64,000 nucleotides of DNA from positions 62,001-126,000 of the forward strand of contig NW_026705775.1 in the NCBI RefSeq assembly GCF_029867415.1, given 5' to 3'. Origin of the DNA: Vicia villosa (lineage: Eukaryota > Streptophyta > Magnoliopsida > Fabales > Fabaceae). The translations under genes were made by a program, and so were the position numbers. Under the pieces are notes generated by a model. The model made no database searches and had not been told where the DNA came from. It was given only the letters and a program-made list of their open reading frames with translations. Shown here in pieces: positions 54,945-64,000 of the stretch. Each line of letters starts with the position of its first letter. Within the stretch, counting starts at the first letter, position 1.

Positions 54945-56433
54945 CGCCTTTACTGTTCATCTTCCTCGTGGAGATCGTGAAGACCACAGACCCCTTTGGC
55001 CACGGTTTGGCTATGTTGCTATAACCCTGCAAATTTCAACCTCACGATACCAACACAATAAATCATAAACAAGAATCCGGATCAACTAAAAACAACGCTG
55101 CGAATCTAATGATCCAATCGAGTTGGCCTGAAATAGTCCCTACACAAAACCCCTAATTCGGCACACATGAACCCTAACAATGGCACAGTCTATAATTCGC
55201 GATTAAACACAAATTAAATGATACAAACAGATTCTAAACGTCATCACATTCAAGAATATGTATTCAAACATGAGTTATAACAAGCGTATGAGCATGATTG
55301 AATTCCAAATTTTTGTGCAAACCGTGAATGGTAGTGATGGTGATTCTGAGCGTTTCCAACGATGATGTCGATCCAAATAGTTTCAGAAGACCTCACGGAA
55401 TTGTTCTGGATGCTTGTAATGGCTTAAATCGATCTGGAATCAAGACTGCGATTTCCACTTCGCTTCACGTTTTTTTTAGAATGAACAAGGTCCCCTTTTC
55501 CAGAATTTTTCCCTAGAGAATAGGATTCTGATTGCAGCCAAAAAATGCCTCCTTCTGAGCGTGATTTCTAAATATATATATATGGCAGGGTTTTAGGGTT
55601 GATAAATTTGAAGAGAATCAATCAAATATTTGATTTGGTGGAAAGATCTTTGATAGAAAATATCATATGAATGTTCCTATTCTTGACTCAATCTCCCTCC
55701 CATGATTTCCATTAAATTTGAATAAATTTCTCAATAAGTATAATCCCACCAATTAAATCAAAATCTTTGATTATTTCCAACAATTATTTTTAAATTGAAT
55801 TTTTATGAACAAAAACTCAATATAAAAATAATAATGTAATAAAAATAATAAAAATGAAAGAATGGGATTATGGGCTTATTAGATGATTTAAAAATGCTCC
55901 TTTAATTTATTCTACTATTTTGTGATTTCTTTCAACTCATTTTTTTTTAATGAATAAAAATTCAAATAAATCAAATGAATGGCACAAAAATATGAGAACA
56001 AGTTTATGGACCCTTATTGAACTCATGATCATGTGTAGAAACTTCAACTTAGGCCTGTTAGTCGAAATAAACAATTTTGTTCAAGTTGACTTTTAGGTCA
56101 ACCCAGTCGACTGTTGACTTTCTTGAGCAATTGAGTGATCAATCTTTTGAATTGGGGCCTGAAATTTGTCATGGAGGTAGTTTGAAGTATCATATGCCAT
56201 ATGAGGTGCCTTAGAACCCTTGATCCATTAATTTTCTTCAGAAGATAAAAAACCCTAATACTTTGAGCCATTGTTTAGGAGGGATGTCTTTGAGCCTTTG
56301 ATTCACTGAGTTTCCTTTGAATGAACCAAGCCCTAGCTTTAGAGCCTTGTGAAGGAGAGTGTGTCTAGGAGCTTTGTGTATTGATTTGAACTTGTACAAG
56401 AGAAATAGTATGGGCAAATTTTGGGGTATGACA
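52803..56433 (-). repeat. 5' LTR of the Ogre-like element (3631 bp)
   Basis: Partner of 43550-47179. Differences noticed: T for A at the start of the A-tract (54916) and one extra A near 56250. It should hold the promoter and polyadenylation signals of the element, which I could not pinpoint. Confidence 0.95.
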
Positions 56434-57302
56434 TAGTGATTCTTCCACGACTATTGTGATCTTTTAGTATTAGAGGTATGTTCTTTTTCATCTCCGACAT
56501 TCTTTTCAGTATTATTTTCCTCGCCCTTTATATTATATTATGCATGTGTTACCATCTCATTCAAGGAATTCGCGAGCCTCTAAGTGAGGGATTCATTAAA
56601 ATATCTAGCCCCGAGCCCATTTTGAAATGCTCCTACCAACATTTCCTGATTGGGGTAGACGACCTAGATTTTTTCCTCATTAAAACAGATGAAATACTCT
56701 CTTAGATATTCAGAGGGGCCTTGATGGATGTTGAAAAGGCTGGTGGCAGCCATCTTTTTGCGCATGTTTGCTGCAAACTAATGCACTAGTTTCTTTACCG
56801 AGTCTTGATAATTGGTTATGGAGAGGCGAGGCAACCCCATGTACCACTTGAAGTCTGCATCTTTGAAGGTTCCAAAAAAGAGCTTGCACTTCAAGGAATC
56901 AGGAGCCCTAATAATTTCCATCCACGTGTTAATGGAGGTGTCATGCTCATACAGGTTGTTGTGCCCATCAAACTTAGCCAACAAGGGCGACTTAAAATTC
57001 TATGGCACTGAAGCTTCCCATATTTTATAATAGAGGTTGGGGGTCCAGTATTTCAATCTCTTTTGTAGGGTCAACATTCTTCTGGCGATCCTTCAAAGTA
57101 TAATTCTAGCAGCGTAAGTCATCCATGGTAGTACGCATCCATGCCATGGCGCTCTATTCACCTTCACATTCATCATAGGCTAGAGTTCCTGCCTTTTTTC
57201 TACCATGACAGATGAAGGGGTTAATCATGACGATAACAATCTAGCTGAATCTTGTAATGGTGGCCCAAGTCAATTTTATCGGAGCCTCACAGTGGACGCC
57301 AA
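56434..57302 (-). pseudogene. Old Ty3/gypsy element, gag half and primer site
   Basis: The minus strand at 56984-56778 reads 'KFDGHNNLYEHDTSINTWME' and 'FFGTFKDADFKWYMGLPRLS', a plant gypsy capsid. Upstream, 57284-57301 gives TGGCGTCCACTGTGAGGC, a primer-site-like sequence. The half continues at 43549 across the Ogre-like insertion. Confidence 0.7.
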
Positions 57303-57698
57303 TAGTATTTGCTAAAAGTACAAAATGTGATACTCCTAGTGATTAAAGGTTGCTAGAGGCTTTTAGGGCATGTTGCAAGGTTTAGATTTGGCTCACGCAA
57401 GGAGGTGAGAATATCTAAATATGTGGTATTTGCATGATGAGATTATATCCTCACTCAACCTCAGAGTTGAGGTATTTATAGAAGTCTTTGGGCCTGGATC
57501 GCAGATTCTCGGGAAATAGAAAACACTCCCAAGAGCGAGAGAATGGGCAGTTAGTCCCTTATTATTCAGAACAACATGATATATTCCCATTTGACTCCTT
57601 TTGTGCATCATTTTGGACTGAGATACGTCACTTCCGCATTTCTAATGGAAGGCGACCGATTTAAGAAATGGGTGCCACGTCTAAATGATGGGCGCTCA
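57303..57698 (-). repeat. Probable 5' LTR of the old gypsy element
   Basis: Lies between the primer-site-like sequence and the LINE relic. It contains a TATA-like TATTTATAG stretch. No partner LTR was found to prove the limits, so they are approximate. Confidence 0.4.
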
Positions 57699-58496
57699 AT
57701 ATAATAAAGGCGATCAGGAAGATAGCACCAACATGCATGCTTTTTGCAGATGATATAGTACTACTTAAAGAGTTGAAGAAGGATTTAAATGAGAACTTGA
57801 AGACTTGAATACAAGCTTTAAAAACACATTGTTTTCTCCTAATTAGAAGCAATACAGAGTATATGGAATCTAAGTTCAACAAAAGAAGAAGTGTTTATAA
57901 CCTAGAGATGAAAGTTGGAGACCATATCTTCTCTCAAGTCACCCAGTTTAATATATTGGGTCCTTAATATTAAATGATGAAGAAATAAAAGAGGATGTAA
58001 ACCATGGAATTCAGGCTGAGTGACTCAAATGGAAGAGGGAGGAGGTTTTATGTGACTCAAAAGTACCACTTAAGCTAAAGGGAAAATTTTATCAGATTGT
58101 GGTAATATCTTCGATCTTTACAGGACATAATATTGAACAGTTAAGAATAGGGAAGTCAATGGGCAGGGTCTAGGTAGGGTATTGTAGTACCCGTCCCCAT
58201 ATATGCAGTTTTAAAAAAATCTTTGTACCCGAGCCCATACCCGCGTGGGCATTAACACTTGTACTTGTACCCGTATCCTATGGGCATCTAAGTACCCATA
58301 CCCGTATTTGTTTACCCGCATTTCTAATAAAATATTTTTGATCAATTATAATTTATCAAGTCATTTTAAGTTTTTAATAACATTTAAAAAACTTCAAAAA
58401 AAGTCATTGTTGAGTTTAGAAATAAACAAAAAAAAATTATTAAATTGCATAAAAGTTTAATAGAGATGTAATTAATAAAATTAATAAGCATACATG

Positions 58497-58500
<4 letters not shown>

Positions 58501-58566
<66 letters not shown>
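58501..58566. repeat. (TAA)n microsatellite in the hAT element
   Basis: About 21 TAA units in the AT-rich middle of the element. Confidence 0.95.
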
Positions 58567-58568
<2 letters not shown>

Positions 58569-58959
58569 ATAAATATATATTAAGCGGGTATGGGGCGGGT
58601 GGATACTAAGGTACCCGTAACCGCGTCCGTAACCGCTTATTTTTTGGGTAATTGCCCATGCGCGTATTCATTTTGTGGATTTTTACCCTGCCCGTTATGG
58701 GTGAATTATTAGGGTACCCGTTAGGGATGAATACAATTTGTTGGGAAAATAACAAACATATTGGAAAAAAGAGAAACACAACCACAACACAAGAACATAA
58801 CGTGGAAACTCCAAAACCAGAGAAAAAACTACGACTGTTGTCAATAGACAACTAGAGAATAACACTATATGAAAATTGTTACAACACATAATATCGGAGC
58901 ATAAGAGAACAAAGAAAGTCAAATACAAGCTTAAAGTGCTTTTGACTGGTGCATTTTGT

Positions 58960-59108
58960 AACGAAGAATTTGAATCTTATATATAGCCTTGAATTCTATC
59001 TTCCATCACTAAACTATGCGATGTGCGACTTAGAAAAACTTTAATCCTATATATAGTCTTGGACTCCCTCTTCCTTCATAAAACTAAGCGATGTGGGACT
59101 TCTTCAAC
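58960..59108. repeat. Short direct duplication with GCGATGTG(G/C)GACTT
   Basis: Two diverged units of about 68 bp share 'TATATATAG', 'CTTCCTTCA' or 'CTTCCATCA', 'AAACTA.GCGATGTG' and 'GACTT', inside the right part of the hAT element. Confidence 0.6.
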
Positions 59109-59540
59109 ATGTATATTTTCAATCAACCCCAATACAATTGTCATCCCTAGTTAAGAATCAACATGAGAATAAAGTAAGTGTAGCAGAGATGACGATATTG
59201 CATTGGATGTATGATAAGACTGGATAAGATATGATTAAAAATAAAAATATTAGAGAGAATGTTGGGGTAACAACTATAATAAAAAAGATTGTGAAAAATA
59301 GACCTATGTGGGTAAGGTAGATAGAGAGAAGATATGTAGGTTTTATGGTAAGAAAAGTATATCAGATAAAAAGAAGTCAAATGATTCGAGAAAGATGGAG
59401 ATTTAGAAAATCTATAAGAGAAATTATTTAAAAAGATTTCGAGATTAATAATTTGAATAGAAGTACAACTTTAGATAAAACATTATGACAAAAATTTATC
59501 CATGTCGCCGACTCCTATTAGTACCATAAGGATGGGTTGT

Positions 59541-60108
59541 TGCTGTTGTATTTAGAGAATATTTACATAACATTCAAATTATAACAAGACAATCGAAAGG
59601 ATGAAGGTACACTTCCCTTCAATGAAGAATTGTACATAAAAAATATGGAAAATTGTAGAATTAGACTTGGAGTTTATATTACCTGTCCTACTGATCAGCT
59701 TCGTGTAAAAGAAGCACTTGTTTTTAAGGAGAAAAAATCAACATTTGATGTAGCAAAAAGAGTGCAACATGCTGACTGAAGGAAAATTAAATATTTTTTA
59801 AGAGAAAAATTATATGTTTGCAAGAGTATTTCTTCAAGATTTATTTTCAGTATTAAGCAAAAGTTCCAATCAACATTATCTAATATCATAAATGATGTCA
59901 AAACACACAAGGACATACAAACAAAGCAGTAAATATCATTAATAAAATGAGAGAAAAAATAAGCAGATTAACCAACAAACAATCCAAAGAATTCCAACCA
60001 CAACAAAGCCCCTAATTTAGCTAACAAGTGACTCATCATCACCCATCAACAAGCAATGCAGGTTTTTTTTCTAACTACTAACAAGACACGGATCAGTCTG
60101 GTGCAACG
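59541..60108. other. Spacer and 3'UTR side of the A20/AN1 gene
   Basis: No other gene was seen; the portion nearest 60109 is likely the 3'UTR on the minus strand. Confidence 0.4.
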
Positions 60109-60609
60109 CTAGAATTTGTCGAGCTTATCAGCCTTAATTACAGGGTTGGACTTAGCAATAGCATCCCGACCAACAGCTTGGTAGTCATACGGGCAATCAT
60201 GTTTGTCAGAATATCGGTGCATTGCACAAAATAGGTTTCCACATTTGCAAGTGAAACCGGTTAATCCTACGCGCTTCCGGCAAGTTCCACATCTGCTTGG
60301 ACCTGTCTTGACTTTGGTCTCGAGAGTCTCACTAGATGATGAATCTCCTGAAATCTCAGCACCGACCGTCTTGGTCTTGACCTCGACATTTCCAACTTGT
60401 AAATCAATAGCACCATTGTTCACAACCTCTTTCGTTGAACTGCCACTCACAAGGCTTTCAACCGATGCTGCCACTAGTTTGTCCTGTTCCTTATTCAACA
60501 AGGTGTCTTTGTAACATTTGGAACACATATTCATGGTTTCAGCCCTTCCAAAGAAGCCACAATTGTTAACACAAAGTATGGGGCGTCCTGTTTCATCATG
60601 AGACTCCAT
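60109..60609 (-). CDS. A20/AN1 zinc-finger stress-associated protein (166 aa)
   Basis: Plant SAP proteins of this design modulate abiotic-stress responses, some as ubiquitin-binding or E3-like factors. The A20 finger uses C13, C17, C29 and C32 ('[17 protein letters not shown]'). A Ser/Lys-rich linker follows, and the AN1 finger has C107, C110, C121, C123, C128, H131, H137 and C139 and ends '[12 protein letters not shown]'. All metal ligands are present, and the length is typical. I start at the Met just before 'ESHDETGRP'; the open frame upstream to 60750 lies in the probable 5'UTR intron, whose acceptor (TTGCAG, before GTGATCC) is 17 bases ahead of the ATG. Intronless coding sequence with a 5'UTR intron is usual for SAP genes. 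Confidence 0.95.
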   Translation of the reverse strand: MESHDETGRPILCVNNCGFFGRAETMNMCSKCYKDTLLNKEQDKLVAASVESLVSGSSTKEVVNNGAIDLQVGNVEVKTKTVGAEISGDSSSSETLETKVKTGPSRCGTCRKRVGLTGFTCKCGNLFCAMHRYSDKHDCPYDYQAVGRDAIAKSNPVIKADKLDKF

Positions 60610-60626
60610 TATTTTAGGATCACCTG

Positions 60627-61790
60627 CAAGCACAGAACACCTCAGCCTCACAAACAATACAAACACAGACGAAAAACATATTTTTTTTACAAAAAAACAG
60701 CTACAAGCACATTGAAAAACAACGTAGTCAATCAACTGCAGCACCAACACCTCTTACAAAGAAGTGTTCGGCCTCCAACAAGTGTATCCAGTGTCAATGC
60801 TTCATATTGAATAATAACAAATTGCACAAGCCTGTGCCGTGACAAATGTTTTAAAACTGAACCAGACTGTACAACAGGTTGAACCAATATTGTCTCTGGT
60901 TACTTGAGCAGTTCAACTGCAGTTTCATCCTTGATCAAGCAGTTCAACTGCAGTTTCATACTCGATCAACCAGATTATACTAGTTTAAACCATGACCTTA
61001 AGAATTCCCCAATTCAATGTTGTTTCTCAAAACAATAGTCATGACACCAATATCAGACACCGGACACAACACTAACACAGACACCAAAAACAAAATTGAA
61101 GTGATTGAATATAATCAAACATGTAATGCCACACAAACAGACACATATCAAAAAGAATTGAAGTGAATGAATATAATCAAACATGTCATTGCCACACAAA
61201 CCAACACATATTAAACACTTTCAACCACGCCTTCAACACGAAGTGAGTATTACATAGCTAGCCTGTGCCAATAGATGCAAAATACATACAAGAATTACTA
61301 CAAGAACAATTCTCAACACAAGGTCATTTAGAGTGTAAACATCAGATCAGATTGTTAATCACGATTGAAAAGGAATCAGCAATATTCATTCTTCTCCTGT
61401 GATCACTCTTCAAACATCTTACAACTGTTAGCAAACTAAAATTTTATTTTTCATAAAAAATTTCAAAACTTGAAACAAAGAAGAAACACCTAGAACCCTC
61501 TCTAATCAACACCAACATTGAAAACAAAAAATCCAAATTCCAACCAAAACATTAACTAACAATCATCAAATCCATACTCACAAATTCAAACATACATACT
61601 AAACCTAACAACCCAAACAAAAAACACATCAAACCCATAAACCACCTAAACAGAAAAGTGAAAAAAAATCAAACTTTTTTCAACCCCATAATCTGAATCG
61701 ACAAACCCATAAAAGTAAACAAGAAATTAAAATTCAACAACAAAAAAAAAACTCCACTGATTTTTTTCAAGGATCAAAAACGATAACTCA
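60627..61790 (-). other. Probable 5'UTR intron of the A20/AN1 gene
   Basis: On the minus strand a donor-like AA|GTGAGTTATC near 61790 and an acceptor TTGCAG at about 60627 bracket an AT-rich stretch with no coding signal. The leading exon (about 61791-61890) is CT/CA-rich like a 5'UTR. Only transcript data would prove it. Confidence 0.55.
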
Positions 61791-61928
61791 CTTAACAAAT
61801 TTGTGACTTCTGTGGTTGATTTCAGTTTGACCGGTGCTGGTAGAGTGATCAGGTTAATCACAAAAAAAGAGGGATTTTGAGTTTTGAGAAATCTGGAAGA
61901 TAATGAAACAAAAAAATAATAATTGTGA

Positions 61929-61938
61929 CCTTTTTATA
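61929..61938 (-). promoter_or_regulatory. TATA box of the A20/AN1 gene
   Basis: TATAAAAAGG on the minus strand, placed about 40-70 bp before the likely transcript start in the CT-rich leader. Confidence 0.5.
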
Positions 61939-61939
61939 A

Positions 61940-63880
61940 TGGAAGAAAGAACAATTTGCAATGCACAATGATTTGTACCTATATAATATAGGGAAAAAGT
62001 TGGATTTTATTATCTTCTAATTTTATTATTCTTTATTTTGTCGTTACCAAATTAAATTAAATATTTGATTTTTTTTATATTGTTAGGTAACAAAACTTTG
62101 TGTATAATATAACCGTATTTTTTTATTTAAATTTTAAACTTTAAGAAGATATTGTTATGATATTGTTCTTATATACCTAATTAAAGAAGAAGAAAAAAGG
62201 AAAGTAATATTAGTGGCGGAAAAAAAGGAGAGCATTAAGGTAAAAGATCATATATGATTTGATTTGTTGAGTCAGCAAAAGAGAATAAATTAATTTTCTT
62301 ACTTTATTTTATTATCTAGTATAAATATTATATGAGATTAATTGAAATATATGTCAGTATAAATAGTAATTTTGACAAAATAAATATGGAATTAAAAATA
62401 AAATAAATAAATTATAATTAAATTATTTTAATAAATACTTTTTCTACAATTCTCTCATATTTATGTGTCAAAATCATTCATTTTAATTGGATGACGGTAT
62501 AAAATTATTTTATATTTCAATTAATCTCCTATTATATTAGGGTAAGGATGGATTAAAAATCAATAGAAATAGGAAATTTGTTTATGTTTTTAATTTTCCA
62601 AAAAAGAAAAATCTCTTTTTTAAAAACAAATTACCTCTTTTTACATTATCTCTTGCGGCAACAATTATTTTAAAAGAAAAAAAGAAACAAAATAAATTAA
62701 TATAAGATATTAAATAATTAAAATTCAATTTAATATATTATATAGTTATATAATGTTAAGAGAAAGGGATGATGCACTGAAACTGTCAATCAATCACCAC
62801 CATGTATTCAATTAAATAATTTTTTATTTAAAAAATAATTTAATAACATGGTAAATTGATGGGTTTCGATTGGATGACAATATTTTATACACTATCTTTT
62901 AACTCTAATGTTAATGAAAATGCACTAATAATATAAAGTAAAATAATTTTATATTATTTTTTAATAAAAACCATCATTTTGACATGTCATATAATAATTT
63001 AGATATTTTTAAATTTTGGAAAATATATGGTATTTATTAACTAGTGTAATTTTATTTTACCTTATTGGTTCATATCTTATTCTTTTCATATAATAATTTA
63101 TTTACTCTTTTTTTAAATAAAATTATTTATTTTGTAGTGTGAATAAATATTTTAAAATTATTATCACTTATTTAACATTTTTATTTTTAAAATTTTTAAA
63201 AAAATATATATTACTTAACTAGAAAGATAATAAAATAATATTATTTTATTTGAAATCATGTGCACATTAAATACATGATATATGATAATTATTTATTAAT
63301 AATTTATCATATCTCTTCTTTATCAAATTTTATAAGTTTCATACTACATCTTTATGAAATCATTGCCATCAAAATAAAGATCTAAAAATTGAAAGGACAA
63401 ATTTTTTTAGATAAAGATGAGATAACATATGATGTAAACAATTATATTTTATAAGGATAAATATTATAAATAATGAAATAACTCATTTGTTTTGTTTAAT
63501 TATTTTTTAAATTTTGTTCCAATGATTTGCTCTAATAATTTATTCTTATAAGGTTAGTTCATCTTAGGCTTTACATTGCTAAAACCGAAGATTTAATGAG
63601 GTGATGTCACCTATAATGTTGTGATGTTGTTGCGGTCGATAAAAATTAGAAATTCATAATCACATTTTTTTCGTTTCTAAAGAATAGGGAAAATAGTCAT
63701 AAAGTTTAAAGGAGGAATCATAATCTACGTAGTTCGTATATGTTAAGTTAGTTGTTTTTATGGAATGATGCAAGGTCACCTATGAGCGATAAACATATGC
63801 TTGCTCACACAATGGAGACTTACAGTTAGTTTCTAGTTCGCATTTAAGGGACTAGATCAATTCCTTTTTAAAAAGAGTTA
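61940..63880. other. AT-rich spacer with MITE relic
   Basis: Very AT-rich. About 62768-62908 resembles the MITE at 950-1062 in inverted order ('CACTGAAACTGTCAATCAATC', 'ACCATGTATTCAATTAAAT', 'GATTGGATGACAATATTTTA'). No gene was seen. Confidence 0.45.
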
Positions 63881-63884
63881 AAAG

Positions 63885-64000
63885 GTAGTGCACTGACGGT
63901 GTAAAATAATTTTACACTGTCATCCAATAGAAAATCATAAATGTGCCATGTCATTAAATTTTTCTTTAATAAAAAAATATTTTAATTGGATACATGGGTG
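63885..64000. mobile_element. MITE with TTTTACACTGTC end, cut by window edge (copy 2)
   Basis: Starts GTGCACTGACGGTGTAAAA followed by TTTTACACTGTCATCCAATA, then 'TGCCATGTCATTAAA' and 'TTGGATACATGGGTG' at the edge. Same order as in 950-1062. Confidence 0.65.

Larger units (their letters stand above)
43550..56433 (-). mobile_element. Non-autonomous Ogre/Tat-like LTR retrotransposon (12.9 kb)
   Basis: Two direct repeats of about 3.63 kb bound the unit, with 5-bp target duplications TAGTG at 43545-43549 and 56434-56438. On the minus strand the LTR starts TGTCATACCCC and ends CGTATTACA. Primer site TGGCGACTCTGCTGGGGA lies 4 nt inside the 5' LTR (52781-52798) and a purine tract AGGGGCAGC abuts the 3' LTR. 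The tRNA-Arg-type primer site, giant LTRs and gag type point to the Ogre branch of Tat gypsy elements. Only a gag ORF is present; protease, RT, RNase H and integrase are missing, so mobility would need a helper. By eye the LTRs differ at just two places. Confidence 0.93.
58148..59149. mobile_element. Non-autonomous hAT element (8-bp TSD GTTAAGAA)
   Basis: Exact 8-bp duplications GTTAAGAA lie at 58140-58147 and 59150-59157. The inverted ends TAGGGAAGTCAAT and TAGGGATGACAAT agree at 11 of 13. Length 1002 bp, no transposase. Subterminal parts are full of GTACCCG/CGGGTA motifs. A terminus-like TAGGGATGAATACAAT also occurs inside at 58722, so the right 430 bp may be a second element or a chimeric end. 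Confidence 0.87.
57699..59540 (+). pseudogene. LINE reverse-transcriptase 3' relic, split by a hAT element
   Basis: 57725-58135 reads 'CMLFADDIVLLKE', 'KKDLNENLKT', 'SNTEYMESKFNKRRS' and 'GIQAEWLKWKRE'. After the hAT insert, 59158-59505 continues with 'HENKVSVAEMTILHWM', 'IRENVGVTTIIKKI', a WVR-like segment and 'IHVADSY', the usual 3' end of this LINE family. Internal stops and frameshifts make it dead. A related scrap is at 4045-4250. Confidence 0.75.

Noticed and set aside
60610..60750. N-terminal extension of the A20/AN1 protein
   Set aside because: The extension lies across a splice acceptor and is hydrophobic, unlike family members, which start at the chosen Met.

Overview
The window is nuclear DNA of a flowering plant. 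Protein-coding genes carry GT-AG introns, non-coding sequence is AT-rich, and most of the window is transposable elements nested in one another. A retrotransposon with very long LTRs that resembles the Ogre/Tat lineage, together with legume-type MITEs, suggests a legume, most likely tribe Fabeae (pea, vetch, Lathyrus, lentil). The species is inferred, not read from the sequence. Cellular genes: (1) the 3' end of an E-type PPR gene entering from the left edge (3-584, +); (2) a complete two-exon DYW-type PPR gene (1288-3715, +); (3) a 105-residue complex I ESSS/NDUFB11-type subunit (15474-15791, +); (4) a divergent double-AP2 transcription factor gene (29315-34879, -), built here from nine exons that include a 9-bp microexon; (5) an A20/AN1 zinc-finger stress-associated protein (60109-60609, -) with a probable 5'UTR intron. 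Products 1 and 2 probably act in organellar RNA processing or editing, 3 in the inner mitochondrial membrane, 4 in the nucleus and 5 in stress signalling. They are unrelated neighbours and nothing suggests co-regulation. Layout: 0-4 kb PPR pair; 4-7.7 kb LINE scrap, possible gene relic and AT-rich spacer; 7.7-10.5 kb plant-mobile-domain (PMD) pseudogene split by a hAT element; 11.2-15.2 kb Mutator-like element with a decayed FAR1-type transposase and about 17 copies of a 20-bp palindrome, ending just upstream of the ESSS gene; 15.8-22.3 kb spacer with local duplications and a gypsy gag relic; 22.3-23.15 kb hAT element; 23.6-28.35 kb degraded copia element; 29.3-34.9 kb AP2 gene with LINE, copia and MITE insertions in its introns; 35.9-41.65 kb full-length L1-type LINE with two open ORFs and a 17-bp target duplication; 42.5-57.7 kb old gypsy element split by a 12.9-kb gag-only Ogre-like element with two almost identical 3.63-kb LTRs and a 5-bp target duplication; 57.7-59.55 kb LINE relic split by another hAT element; 60.1-62 kb A20/AN1 gene; 62-64 kb AT-rich spacer with MITEs. 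The most striking items are the overlooked AP2 gene with its microexon, the young Ogre-like derivative, the apparently intact LINE with a 4-nt ATGA ORF overlap, and the dispersed palindrome family.
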